Part shown: piece by piece, positions 50,680-59,993 of the stretch
How positions within the stretch are numbered: position 1 is the first letter of the stretch
Layout of the letters: each line of letters opens with the position of its first letter
DNA from: Pontixanthobacter luteolus
GTDB lineage: Bacteria > Pseudomonadota > Alphaproteobacteria > Sphingomonadales > Sphingomonadaceae
Assembly (NCBI RefSeq): GCF_009828095.1
Contig: NZ_WTYP01000001.1
Span: 744,001-808,000, forward strand
Direction: 5' to 3'
Length of the DNA: 64,000 bases
Translations under genes and position numbers: made by a program
Notes under the pieces: generated by a model
The model's database searches: none
The model's input: only the letters and a program-made list of their open reading frames with translations
Told to the model about the DNA's origin: nothing

Positions 50680-53196
50680 ATGGTCGACACATCTAAATTC
50701 GAATCCATCAGCTACCGTATCCGCCGCGAAGCGAGCGGGGTGCTGAATTGGTTCAAGAGCAATTGGCGCGAGCGCCGCTGGTTCCGCTGGAGTGCCATCG
50801 GGCTGGGCAGTTTGCTGGTCCTATGGATCATAGTGTGGGCGTTGATCGCGCGGACATTGCCTGACGCGAATACGCTTCTGGATTACGAACCGCCGCTTCC
50901 TACCGTTGTCCGCGGTGTCGAGGGCGAGATCGTACACTCCTATGCACGTGAACGACGTGTGCAGCTGCAATATGCCGATTTCCCCGAGACATTGATCGAG
51001 GCGTATCTGGCGGCAGAAGACAAGACATTCTTCAGCCATGGCGGGATCGATGCGGGCGGTTTGATCGGTGCTGTGTTCGATTATGTCAGCAAGCTGGGTT
51101 CGGGAGAGCGTGCGGTAGGCGGGTCGACCATTACCCAGCAGGTTGCGAAGAATATCCTCCTCACCAACGAATATTCGGTGACTCGCAAGATCAAGGAATT
51201 GATGCTGGCCCGCAGGATTGAGGGCGTTCTAACCAAGGAGCAGATCCTTGAGCTGTATCTGAACGAGATCCCGCTTGGGCGGCGCAGCTTCGGCGTGCAG
51301 GCAGCATCACGGGCGTATTTCGACAAGGATGTGGGCGATCTGGAACTGCACGAGATGGCCTATCTGGCGATCTTGCCCAAGGCGCCGGAAACCTACAGCC
51401 GGCAGAAAAACTTCGGCCGGGCGATGGAACGTCGCAATTTCGTCCTGACGCAGATGGCTGCGAATGACTTCATTACCGAGAGCGAAGCCAACGCCGCGAA
51501 GGCGCTGCCACTCGGCTTGGTCATGCAGCAGTCCAGCAGCCAATCCGTCGATGCCGGTTATTTCCTTGAAGAGGTGCGCCGCAAGCTGATCGAGGAATTT
51601 GGCGAGACCGCCGAAGAGAGCAAGAACAGCGTCTATGCGGGCGGCCTTTGGGTGCGAACATCGCTCGATCCGGAAATGCAGATTGCAGCCCGCGATGCGC
51701 TTCGCCGCGGCATGATGCGATATCACGGCAACCGCGGATGGGGCGGGCCCATTGCAACCATCGACATGGATGAAGGCAGCTGGAGCAGCCAGCTTGCAAG
51801 CTCCTTCCTCGGCATCAATTACGAAGGCTGGCGCATCGGCGTTGTCACCCAACGCAGCGGAAGCAATGCGACCATCGGTTTTTCAGACGGCGAAGAAGCC
51901 CCGCTGAGCAACCTGCCCAATGCATTGAAGGCTGGCGATGTCGTTGCTGCCCAGAAATCCGGTGCCGGTTATCTGGTGCGCAGCTTGCCCGGGGTGTCGG
52001 GCGGTTTTGTTGCCCAGGACCCGCAAAGCGGGCGGGTGCTAGCCATGCAAGGCGGTTTCGACAGCAGACTTGGTTCGTTCAACCGAGCGACACAGGCCAA
52101 CCGGCAGCCAGGCTCCACCATCAAGCCATTCGTTTACGCAACAGGGCTGGACAACGGGATGACACCGGCCAGCGAGGTGCCTGACCAGACTTTCTGTTAT
52201 TATCAGGGCTCTCAGCTGGGTGAAAAATGTTTCCGCAATTCCGGCGGTGGTGGCGGCGGCGTCCATACGATGCGTTGGGGGCTTGAACAGTCGCGGAACC
52301 TGATGACCGTCCATATCGCTATGGAAGCGGGCATGCCCAATGTTGTTAAGACGATCAAGAATCTCGAGATTGGCGATTATCAGCCATATCCGGCGTTCGC
52401 CCTTGGTGCGGGTGAGACCACGGTCATGAAGATGGTCAATGCCTATTCCGCGCTGGCCAACCACGGCCGCCTGAACGAACCGACACTGATCGACTATGTT
52501 CAGGACCGGCGCGGGAAGGTGATTTATCGCGCTGACAAACGCGATTGTACGGGCTGCAACATGGCCAAGTGGGACGGGCAGCCAATGCCCCGCCTGAAGC
52601 CGACCGGCAAGCAGGCGCTTGATGCGCGCACCGCCTATCAGACTGTCCATATGCTCGAGGGCGTCGTCCAGCGCGGCACCGGAACGGTCCTCAGGGATCT
52701 TGGCGTACCAATGTTCGGCAAGACCGGAACCACGACGGGGCCAAAGGACGTTTGGTTCGTTGGCGGCACGCCAGAAGTGGTCGCCGGCGTATACGTCGGA
52801 TACGATACCCCGCGTAATCTCGGGGGGTATGCGCAGGGCGGCACAGTCGCCGCGCCGATCATCCGGCAATTTTTCGGCGAGACAAAGGACAGGCTGAGTG
52901 GAGATCCGTTCGTTGCCCCGCCGGGAGTACGGATGGTGAGGGTCGACCGCATTTCAGGCAAACGTGTGTTCGACGCATGGCCGGGCAAAGAACCCAAGGC
53001 CAGCGTGATATGGGAGGCTTTCAAGCCCGATACAGAACCACCGCGGATCACGCGGCGCGACGAAATTGAAAGCAAGCGGAAGGAAATTCTGGCCCTAATT
53101 CGGCAGGGAAGTCAGGCCGCGAGCAGTTCGCAAAACACTGCCAATCGCGAAGAAGTGCCGGAAAACTTCGCCGAAGAACAAGGCGGAATCTACTAA
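50680..53196 (+). CDS. mrcA: Penicillin-binding protein 1A
   Basis: An 838-residue bifunctional peptidoglycan synthase. One N-terminal membrane anchor (WSAIGLGSLLVLWIIVWAL) is followed by the glycosyltransferase domain with AAEDKTFFSHGGID and GGSTITQQVAKN. An OB-like PBP1A insert lies between the two catalytic domains. The transpeptidase domain has the active-site serine at about 478 (QPGSTIKPFVY), SRN as the second motif and GKTGTT near residue 680. Length is normal for class A PBPs. Confidence 0.95.
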   Translation: MVDTSKFESISYRIRREASGVLNWFKSNWRERRWFRWSAIGLGSLLVLWIIVWALIARTLPDANTLLDYEPPLPTVVRGVEGEIVHSYARERRVQLQYADFPETLIEAYLAAEDKTFFSHGGIDAGGLIGAVFDYVSKLGSGERAVGGSTITQQVAKNILLTNEYSVTRKIKELMLARRIEGVLTKEQILELYLNEIPLGRRSFGVQAASRAYFDKDVGDLELHEMAYLAILPKAPETYSRQKNFGRAMERRNFVLTQMAANDFITESEANAAKALPLGLVMQQSSSQSVDAGYFLEEVRRKLIEEFGETAEESKNSVYAGGLWVRTSLDPEMQIAARDALRRGMMRYHGNRGWGGPIATIDMDEGSWSSQLASSFLGINYEGWRIGVVTQRSGSNATIGFSDGEEAPLSNLPNALKAGDVVAAQKSGAGYLVRSLPGVSGGFVAQDPQSGRVLAMQGGFDSRLGSFNRATQANRQPGSTIKPFVYATGLDNGMTPASEVPDQTFCYYQGSQLGEKCFRNSGGGGGGVHTMRWGLEQSRNLMTVHIAMEAGMPNVVKTIKNLEIGDYQPYPAFALGAGETTVMKMVNAYSALANHGRLNEPTLIDYVQDRRGKVIYRADKRDCTGCNMAKWDGQPMPRLKPTGKQALDARTAYQTVHMLEGVVQRGTGTVLRDLGVPMFGKTGTTTGPKDVWFVGGTPEVVAGVYVGYDTPRNLGGYAQGGTVAAPIIRQFFGETKDRLSGDPFVAPPGVRMVRVDRISGKRVFDAWPGKEPKASVIWEAFKPDTEPPRITRRDEIESKRKEILALIRQGSQAASSSQNTANREEVPENFAEEQGGIY

Positions 53197-53301
53197 TCAG
53201 CGGCGGCATCGCGCGGCGGCTTGCCCCGGGCGCGCGCACCGCTGAACTTTACAATCCATGTCCGTCCGCTAAGCGGGCCGCGACTTTGCGGAGAAAAAAT
53301 T

Positions 53302-54429
53302 ATGCGTGCCGAAGGGCAGGCTCATATCGACCGGATCGAAGCTGCGCTTCAGCTTGTGCGCCAATCGCTTGATTGGGAGCGCGCTTTGCGGCGTCTCGAC
53401 GAACTCAGTGCGCGGGTTGAGGACCCGGCCCTGTGGGACCGTCCCAAGGAAGCGCAAACGATCATGCGCGAGCAAAAGCAGCTGCAAAGCGCGGTAGACA
53501 CCGTGCGGCAGATATCTTCAGAGATGTCCGATGCTGTGGAATTCATCGAGATGGGTGAAGCCGAAGGAGACGAGGAAATCGTCAATGACGGGCTAGCCAG
53601 TCTGGAAAAACTGGCGGACCGCGCCGATGCCGACAAGGTTCAGGCACTGCTCGCGGGCGAGGCTGATGCCAACGATACCTACATCGAAATTCACGCTGGC
53701 GCGGGCGGCACAGAAAGCCAGGATTGGGCCGAAATGCTCCAGCGCATGTATTCGCGCTGGGCGGAACGCAAAGGCTACAAGGTCGAACTGGTCGATTATC
53801 ATGCTGGCGAGCAAGCCGGGATCAAATCGGCCACGCTGCTGGTCAAAGGCGAAAATGCCTACGGCTATGCCAAGACTGAAAGCGGTGTTCACCGTCTCGT
53901 CCGCATCAGCCCGTACGACAGCTCTGCCAGGCGCCACACCAGCTTCAGTTCGGTATGGGTGTACCCGGTGATCGACGATGATTTCGAGGTCGAAATCAAC
54001 GAAAGCGACCTGAAGATCGATACTTACCGTGCGTCCGGCGCGGGCGGCCAGCACGTGAACACGACCGATTCCGCGGTTCGTATCACGCACCAGCCAACCG
54101 GGATTGTGGTCGCCAGCCAGAATGACCGCAGCCAGCACAAGAACCGCGCAACAGCGATGAACATGTTGAAAGCGCGCTTGTTCGAACGCGAGATGGCTGA
54201 GCGCGAAGCGGCAGCAGGTACCGAATACGAATCCAAAACGGATATCGGATGGGGCCACCAGATCCGCAGCTACGTGCTGCAGCCCTATCAGATGGTGAAG
54301 GACCTTCGCACGGGCGTGACCTCAACTGCGCCGGACAATGTTCTAGACGGCGCAATCGACGAATTCATCTCTGCCGCGCTGGCCCAGCGTGTGACCGGTG
54401 AAACCGTCGATGTTGAAGATGTCGAATAG
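53302..54429 (+). CDS. prfB: Peptide chain release factor 2
   Basis: A 375-residue RF2 from the ATG at 53302 (GGAG 8 nt upstream). GGQ lies at about 249-251 (GAGGQHVNTTD). The stop-codon recognition tripeptide, SPF in E. coli, reads SPY here (VRISPYDSSARRHTSF), as I recall is common in alphaproteobacteria. There is no in-frame UGA near codon 26, so the programmed frameshift of many prfB genes is absent. It releases nascent chains at UGA and UAA. Confidence 0.95.
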   Translation: MRAEGQAHIDRIEAALQLVRQSLDWERALRRLDELSARVEDPALWDRPKEAQTIMREQKQLQSAVDTVRQISSEMSDAVEFIEMGEAEGDEEIVNDGLASLEKLADRADADKVQALLAGEADANDTYIEIHAGAGGTESQDWAEMLQRMYSRWAERKGYKVELVDYHAGEQAGIKSATLLVKGENAYGYAKTESGVHRLVRISPYDSSARRHTSFSSVWVYPVIDDDFEVEINESDLKIDTYRASGAGGQHVNTTDSAVRITHQPTGIVVASQNDRSQHKNRATAMNMLKARLFEREMAEREAAAGTEYESKTDIGWGHQIRSYVLQPYQMVKDLRTGVTSTAPDNVLDGAIDEFISAALAQRVTGETVDVEDVE

Positions 54430-54500
54430 GGTCTGCCCAGTGGCCTTGTATCTGCCGCAGGGATTTGCACCAGCGGGCCGACGTGCCTAAGAATTCGCGG

Positions 54501-55244
54501 ATGAAGTCTGCCTATCTCATCCTGCCGCTGATGTCTGCAATCGCAGCGCTTGGCGCGTGCAAGCAGGCGCAACCGGACCGGCCTGAAACTGCGAGGCAAT
54601 TTCCGCTGCCTGACCGGCCCGTGTCCGATCTGGGGGCGAACCAGTTTTCGACTGAAACTGCCCGCGATGCAGCGGGGGAAGCGCAGAGAGTCATGGACCT
54701 GGCCGAAATCGAGCCGGGGATGACTGTCGCTGATATCGGTGCGGGCGAGGGGTATTACACCGTGCGCCTGGCCGAACGTGTCGGCAGTGAAGGGCGTGTT
54801 CTTGCGCAGGACATCGACGAGGATGCACTGGAAAGGCTTGGGAACAGGGTCGAGAAAGAACGGCTCGACAACGTTTCGATAAAGCTTGGTGCGGGGGACG
54901 ATCCCCGTCTGCCGGAAAACAGTTTCGACCGGATATTTCTGGTCCATATGTATCACGAGGTTCAGGAACCCTACGCGTTCCTTTACCGTCTGTGGCCCGC
55001 CTTGAATGAAGGCGGGCAAGTGATAGTGGTCGATGTAGACCGGCCAACTGATCAGCACGGAATCAATCCGCTTTTGCTGTCATGTGAATTCAAGCGGGTC
55101 GGGTTTGAACTGGTGGCATTCAAGGATGCGCCGGAACTGGCAGGGTACTATGCACAGTTCAAAGCAGCGGCTACGAGGCCAGAACCTGAAGACATAAAGC
55201 CGTGCCGTGGGGATACAGCGGGCGCGGGAAACGCGGCGAAATAG
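54501..55244 (+). CDS. Exported lipoprotein with SAM-methyltransferase fold
   Basis: A 247-residue protein from the ATG at 54501. The N-terminus (KSAYLILPLMSAIAALGAC) is a lipoprotein signal with lipobox ALGAC. The mature part has a full SAM-binding domain: VADIGAGEGYYTVRLAERVG, RVLAQDIDEDALERL and FLVHMYHEVQEPYAFLYRL. SAM is not expected in the periplasm, so the protein may bind another ligand, or the cysteine may not be lipidated. It follows prfB by 71 bp. Confidence 0.75.
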   Translation: MKSAYLILPLMSAIAALGACKQAQPDRPETARQFPLPDRPVSDLGANQFSTETARDAAGEAQRVMDLAEIEPGMTVADIGAGEGYYTVRLAERVGSEGRVLAQDIDEDALERLGNRVEKERLDNVSIKLGAGDDPRLPENSFDRIFLVHMYHEVQEPYAFLYRLWPALNEGGQVIVVDVDRPTDQHGINPLLLSCEFKRVGFELVAFKDAPELAGYYAQFKAAATRPEPEDIKPCRGDTAGAGNAAK

Positions 55245-55270
55245 GTCGCAATTCAAGGAAATGATTTACG

Positions 55271-56677
55271 ATGGCTTTTAAGGGTTTGAGCCCGATTGTG
55301 TATGGCGGACGCGAAGTCTGGCCCGTGATCGAAGGCGGCAAGGGCGTTTCTGCGACCAATCACGCGAGCTCCGGTGCTTGGGCTGCTGCAGGCGGTATCG
55401 GTACTGTCAGCGCGGTCAATGCAGACAGCACAGATGAAAACGGTGATGTGATCCCGCAGGTCTACCCGCAGAAAACGCGCCGGGAACGCCATGAACAACT
55501 GATCCAATACGGTATCGATGGCGGCACTGAGCAGGTGCGCAAGGCCTACGACATTTCCAACGGGCAGGGTGCGATCAACATCAACGTCCTGTGGGAAATG
55601 GGCGGCGCGCAGGCGGTGCTCGAAGGTATCCTCGAGAATACCAAGGGCCTTGTAACCGGTGTCACCTGCGGCGCAGGGATGCCTTACAAGCTGGCCGAGA
55701 TCGCGGCACGCTATAACGTGAGCTATCTGCCAATCATCAGTTCAGCACGCGCATTCCGCGCATTGTGGAAGCGCAGCTATAACAAGGTGCCCGACCTGAT
55801 GGCTGCGGTAGTTTATGAAGATCCGTGGCTGGCCGGCGGTCACAACGGACTTTCGAACGCGGAAGACCCGCGCGAGCCGCAGGACCCGTATCCACGGGTG
55901 AAGGCATTGCGTGAGACGATGCGCAAGGAAGGCGTTTCCGAAGACTGCGCAATCGTGATGGCGGGCGGCGTTTGGGCGCTGCGCGAATGGGAGCACTGGA
56001 TCGACAATCCAGAACTGGGCAAGATCGCGTTCCAATTCGGTACGCGGCCCTTGCTGACGGAAGAAAGCCCGATCCCGCAGGAATGGAAAGACATGCTGCG
56101 GACAATCGAGCCGGGCGATGTGTTCTTGCATAAATTTTCGCCAACCGGATTTTATTCGTCCGCAGTGAAAAACCCCTTCCTGTTCGACCTGATGCACCGC
56201 AGCGAACGGCAAATCGCTTTCTCGAAAGATCAAACTGCCGATCAAAGCGTACAGCTCGGTTTCGGCGGCAAAGGTGCGAAGCTTTGGGTTGCACCGTCCG
56301 ATCAGGAACAGGCCCGCGTTTGGATGGGCGAAGGGCATACAGAAGCCCTCAAGACGCCCGATGACACGCTCGTTTTCGTGACCCCGGAAAAACGCGATGT
56401 AATCCGCAAGGATCAGACCGATTGCATGGGCTGTCTGTCGCATTGTGCGTTCTCGTCTTGGAAAGACCACGACGATTACACGACCGGGCGGCTCGCCGAT
56501 CCGCGCAGTTTCTGCATCCAGAAAAATCTGCAGAACATCGCGCATGGGGAGCCGGTAGACGAGAACCTGGCATTTGCCGGTCACGCAGCATACCGCTTTA
56601 AGCAGGATCCGTTCTATTCGAACAATTTCACGCCGACCGTGAAACAGCTGGTCGACCGGATCCTCACGGGCGACTAG
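55271..56677 (+). CDS. Nitronate monooxygenase-like flavoprotein with C-terminal cysteine cluster
   Basis: A 468-residue TIM-barrel flavoprotein of the NMO/2-nitropropane dioxygenase group. TGVTCGAGMPYKLAEIA, PIISSARAFRALWKR, WLAGGHNG (H191) and IVMAGGVW fit the FMN site. A C-terminal extension has C385-x2-C388-x3-C392 (CMGCLSHC) and C415, which is not part of the standard family and looks like an iron-sulfur site. The electron donor and substrate are unknown. A strong terminator follows the gene. Confidence 0.8.
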   Translation: MAFKGLSPIVYGGREVWPVIEGGKGVSATNHASSGAWAAAGGIGTVSAVNADSTDENGDVIPQVYPQKTRRERHEQLIQYGIDGGTEQVRKAYDISNGQGAININVLWEMGGAQAVLEGILENTKGLVTGVTCGAGMPYKLAEIAARYNVSYLPIISSARAFRALWKRSYNKVPDLMAAVVYEDPWLAGGHNGLSNAEDPREPQDPYPRVKALRETMRKEGVSEDCAIVMAGGVWALREWEHWIDNPELGKIAFQFGTRPLLTEESPIPQEWKDMLRTIEPGDVFLHKFSPTGFYSSAVKNPFLFDLMHRSERQIAFSKDQTADQSVQLGFGGKGAKLWVAPSDQEQARVWMGEGHTEALKTPDDTLVFVTPEKRDVIRKDQTDCMGCLSHCAFSSWKDHDDYTTGRLADPRSFCIQKNLQNIAHGEPVDENLAFAGHAAYRFKQDPFYSNNFTPTVKQLVDRILTGD

Positions 56678-56705
56678 CGCGCCCCGATAACTGAATGAAT
56701 AACTG

Positions 56706-56741
56706 GCCCTGGCAGAATATCATGTTCTGTCAGGGCTTTCT
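56706..56741 (+). terminator. Rho-independent terminator of the NMO-like gene
   Basis: A 12-bp stem (56706-56717 and 56725-56736, one G-T pair) with loop TATCATG is followed by TTTCT. It lies 28 nt beyond the NMO-like stop and ends that transcript; the opposite strand has no U-run, so it would not stop amtB transcripts. Confidence 0.85.
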
Positions 56742-56870
56742 AATTCTCTGGTCGGTTGCTGAATGAACCAAGCGATACCGGGCAGCCTGAATTCAAGTGC
56801 GCGTCTTAGATCGGCGAGGCCGGTACGGCCCGGCCCGGAATAGCGCGGAACGAGAGCGTCCAGACGCGGC

Positions 56871-58193
56871 TCAATCCATTTCCCAGGCGCGTTCGCCATG
56901 GCTGGTGATGTCCAGACCTTCGCGTTCCTCATCGGCGCTTACCCGCATCGGGATTGCCACGGAAACCATCAGGGCCAGAATTGCGCTGACAACCGCGCTG
57001 AACAGTGCAACCCCGCCGACTGCGACAATCTGTGCGATCAGCTGGCTACCCATGGTCATACCCTCTGCATAACCGGTGCCGCCAAGATCGCTGCTGAGGA
57101 ATACACCAAGCATGATCGAGCCGATGATTCCGCCAACGCCGTGCACGGCGAAGACGTCGAGCGAATCGTCAATGTGCAGCTTCTGCTTCACCAGCTGGAT
57201 TGCGCCGTAGCAGACTACTGCTGCCGCGATACCAAACAGGATCGCAGCGCCAGGCGATACGAAGCCTGCGGCGGGGGTAATGGTAGCCAGTCCGGCAATC
57301 GCGCCGGTTGCCCAGCCGACGCTGGTCGCCTTGCCGACTGTGAATTTTTCCACCAGCAACCAGGTGAGCGCGGCAACGCTGGCTGCCACATGGGTGTTGA
57401 TGATTGCAGATGATGCGTCGTCGGTGGCCGTCAGCGCCGAACCGCCGTTGAAGCCGAACCAGCCGACCCACAGCAATGCCGCGCCCGCCATGGTCAGCGC
57501 CGGGGCATGGGGCAGCATCAGTTTCTGCGGAAACCCGTCACGCTTGCCGAGCAACAACGCGATGACCAGTGCCGAGACGCCGGCCGTCGTGTGGACGACA
57601 ATGCCGCCAGCAAAATCGAGTGCGCCGAATGCCGATGAAAGGATGCCGCCGCCCCACATCCAGTGGGCGACCGGCGCATAAACAACCAAGCCCCACAATG
57701 CGCAGAATGCCAGCACCCAGCCGAAACGCGCACGGTCCACCCATGCGCCGACCATCAGCGCAGGCGTGATCACGGCGAACGTCATCTGGAACAGCGCGAA
57801 GGTGCTTTCCGGTATGGTCAGCCCCTCGCGCACGTTGCCGAGATTGCCGAGCATCCAGTACATTCCATTGCCCAGCCAGCCATTGGAAACCTGCCCGAAG
57901 GCGAGGCTGTATCCGATCACCACCCACAAGACAGACGCGACCGCAGCGACCGCGCCGCACTGGATCAGAACAGACAGGAAGTTCTTGGTGCGGACCAAAC
58001 CGCCATAAAACAGGCCGAGACCGGGCAGCGACATCATCAGTACCAGTGCGGCCGATGTGAGGATCCATGCGGTATCACCGCTGTCGCTTACAGCAATCTG
58101 CCCTGCATCCTGTGCGGAGGCGGGCAAGGGCAGGGCGGCAAGCGTCAACAAAGGCGCGTAGAACGCCGCCTTGAAGCTGCGGAAATTCGGCAT
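56871..58193 (-). CDS. amtB: Ammonium transporter
   Basis: A 440-residue Amt protein from the ATG at 58193, with AGAGGGG 7 nt upstream. A signal-like N-terminus (FKAAFYAPLLTLAALPLPASAQ) precedes about eleven membrane helices. Family segments are SLPGLGLFYGGLVRTKN, MTFAVITPALMVGAWVDR and WVGWFGFNGGSALTA; the two conserved pore histidines are in VVHTTAG and AVHGVGG. It conducts NH3/NH4+ across the inner membrane. No glnK gene is adjacent, although PII control would be expected. Confidence 0.93.
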   Translation of the reverse strand: MPNFRSFKAAFYAPLLTLAALPLPASAQDAGQIAVSDSGDTAWILTSAALVLMMSLPGLGLFYGGLVRTKNFLSVLIQCGAVAAVASVLWVVIGYSLAFGQVSNGWLGNGMYWMLGNLGNVREGLTIPESTFALFQMTFAVITPALMVGAWVDRARFGWVLAFCALWGLVVYAPVAHWMWGGGILSSAFGALDFAGGIVVHTTAGVSALVIALLLGKRDGFPQKLMLPHAPALTMAGAALLWVGWFGFNGGSALTATDDASSAIINTHVAASVAALTWLLVEKFTVGKATSVGWATGAIAGLATITPAAGFVSPGAAILFGIAAAVVCYGAIQLVKQKLHIDDSLDVFAVHGVGGIIGSIMLGVFLSSDLGGTGYAEGMTMGSQLIAQIVAVGGVALFSAVVSAILALMVSVAIPMRVSADEEREGLDITSHGERAWEMD

Positions 58194-58306
58194 CGGTGGT
58201 CCCCTCTCGTTCCGGCGGTGCCGGACCAGAGGGCTGCTTATGATTTTTTCCGACTGAAAAACAACCCTGCGACGCAACGATTGTTCACAAGAATTGCTTT
58301 GATGGA

Positions 58307-59338
58307 TCAAACCAGCGCGTCGAGCACCTGATCTGGCGGCCGGTGACCGTCTGTCCAGAAGCGGATGTTGGCGATGACTTTTTCGCCAGAAGCCTCCCGG
58401 CCTTCTGCCGTGGCGCTGCCAATATGCGGCAAGGTCATGACATTTGCGTGCTGGATCAGGCGCGGATCGACATTCGGTTCATCCACATAAACATCAAGCC
58501 CGGCGCCGGCGAGATGACCGCTTTCGAGGGCAGCAATCATCGCTTCCTGATCGACCAGATCACCGCGCGCGGTGTTGATGATACATGCGCCCGGCTTCAT
58601 CAAGGCGAAGCGCCGCTCATCGAAAAAGCCGATCGTTGCCTCAGTCGCCGGGCAGTGTAGGGTGACGATATCCGACATTGCGATCAGATCGTCTACATCT
58701 TCGACATATTTCGCGCCCAACATGCTTTCTATCGCAGCGGGGAGCGGTTTACGGTTGTGATAGGCGATCTGCAATCCGAAGGCTTTTGCCCGGTGGGCAA
58801 CAGCCTGCCCGATCCGCCCCATGCCGATTATGCCGAGGGTTTTTCCCGATAGCTTACGGCCGAGCAAGCGCGACGGCGCCCATCCGGTCCATTGTCCGCT
58901 GCGCACCAGTTCAACCCCTTCGCGAATGCGGCGCGGGACACCGATGATGCCCGCCATGGCGAGATCTGCGGTGTCATCTGTGAAAACGCCTGGGGTATTG
59001 GTTACCATGATCCCGCGGTCACGCGCCGCTTTCAGATCGATATGGTCGGTACCGGCGCCGAAGCTGGCAATCAGTCCGAGCTTGTCACCAGCCTGCGCTA
59101 TAAGGTCTGCGTTAATCTTGTCGGTGACTGTCGGTACCAGAACATCGCAGTCCTGCATTGCCGCCGCCAGCTGTTCACGCGTGAACGGGGTGTCATCGGT
59201 GTTGAGGCGGGTGTCGAACAATTCGTCCAACCGCGTTTCCACCGAAGGCATCAGGTGCCGGGTAACGACCACGCGAGGTTTCCCCTCAATCCTGCGGCCG
59301 ACTGAGTCCTTGCTGGTAATGTCACTGTTATGAGGCAT
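58307..59338 (-). CDS. D-2-hydroxyacid dehydrogenase (glyoxylate/hydroxypyruvate reductase type)
   Basis: A 343-residue NAD(P)-dependent enzyme from the ATG at 59338. The nucleotide-binding motif is TLGIIGMGRIGQAVAHRA. Catalytic residues are the arginine in INTARGDLVDQE, the glutamate in DVYVDEP and the histidine in LPHIGSAT. It reduces 2-oxo acids such as glyoxylate or hydroxypyruvate; the exact substrate is unclear. It is upstream of amtB on the same strand, 113 bp away, probably with a separate promoter. Confidence 0.88.
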   Translation of the reverse strand: MPHNSDITSKDSVGRRIEGKPRVVVTRHLMPSVETRLDELFDTRLNTDDTPFTREQLAAAMQDCDVLVPTVTDKINADLIAQAGDKLGLIASFGAGTDHIDLKAARDRGIMVTNTPGVFTDDTADLAMAGIIGVPRRIREGVELVRSGQWTGWAPSRLLGRKLSGKTLGIIGMGRIGQAVAHRAKAFGLQIAYHNRKPLPAAIESMLGAKYVEDVDDLIAMSDIVTLHCPATEATIGFFDERRFALMKPGACIINTARGDLVDQEAMIAALESGHLAGAGLDVYVDEPNVDPRLIQHANVMTLPHIGSATAEGREASGEKVIANIRFWTDGHRPPDQVLDALV

Positions 59339-59429
59339 GGTGTGAGCGCTAGGACGCAAGCGGGTAAATCGTCAAGCGACAAGAGATGATGGCTTGATGA
59401 TGTGCCGCCAAAGGCTCTAACAAGACCAG

Positions 59430-59900
59430 ATGCTTAGCCGGATTCTCCTGTCACTTGTGCTGTTCGCTGCATTTTGCGGTTCGCCGCTGCGCGCACAAGA
59501 CCGTGACGTGCCTTACTGGGCGACGATCAAGACAGAAGAACTGAACATGCGCGTCGGCCCCAGCCGTGATTACCAGATCGACTGGGTCTATCGCCGCAAG
59601 GGGTTGCCGATCAAGGTTGTCCGGGTTTCGGAAGGCTGGCGCCTGATCCAGGATATGGATGGCACGCAGGGCTGGGTGACATCCACACTGCTCAGCCCGC
59701 AAAGAGGCGCGCTGGTGGTTGGTGAAGGTACCACCGCGATGCGGGTGGAACCTGCCGAAGAGAGCCAGCTGAAATGGAACCTGGAGGCTGGCGTCGTGGG
59801 GATTCTGGGCGATTGTGAAGCAGGCTGGTGCGAGCTCGATGTGAAAGGCCATACAGGCTGGGTCAGGCAGGAGCGGCTCTGGGGTGCAGGCGCACCGTAA
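59430..59900 (+). CDS. Exported SH3-domain protein
   Basis: A 156-residue protein with a signal peptide (SRILLSLVLFAAFCGSPLRAQ). A bacterial SH3 domain follows: ELNMRVGPSRDYQIDWVYRRKGLPIKVVR, in pieces LNMRVGPS and LPIKVVRVSEGWRLI, ending GTQGWV. A second, degenerate SH3-like unit covers the C-terminal half (MRVEPAEESQ, HTGWV). It is periplasmic and may bind peptidoglycan. The gene stands alone. Confidence 0.83.
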   Translation: MLSRILLSLVLFAAFCGSPLRAQDRDVPYWATIKTEELNMRVGPSRDYQIDWVYRRKGLPIKVVRVSEGWRLIQDMDGTQGWVTSTLLSPQRGALVVGEGTTAMRVEPAEESQLKWNLEAGVVGILGDCEAGWCELDVKGHTGWVRQERLWGAGAP

Positions 59901-59921
59901 GGTTTCTTCAAATCGCATGCA

Positions 59922-59949
59922 AAAAGGGCGGCCCGAAGACCGCCCTTTT
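59922..59949. terminator. Bidirectional rho-independent terminator
   Basis: A perfect 10-bp stem (59922-59931 and 59940-59949) joins AAAAGGGCGG to CCGCCCTTTT with an 8-nt loop. The A- and T-runs allow termination on both strands. It serves the SH3 gene and the convergent lipoprotein gene. Confidence 0.88.
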
Positions 59950-59993
59950 CATTATTCATCCCTGCACAGCTGAGTGTGCTGGAAAGATGCCGA

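Noticed and set aside
53221-53301. An N-terminal extension of release factor 2
   Set aside because: The extra residues have no RF2 homology, and the ATG at 53302 has a good ribosome binding site and gives the standard length.
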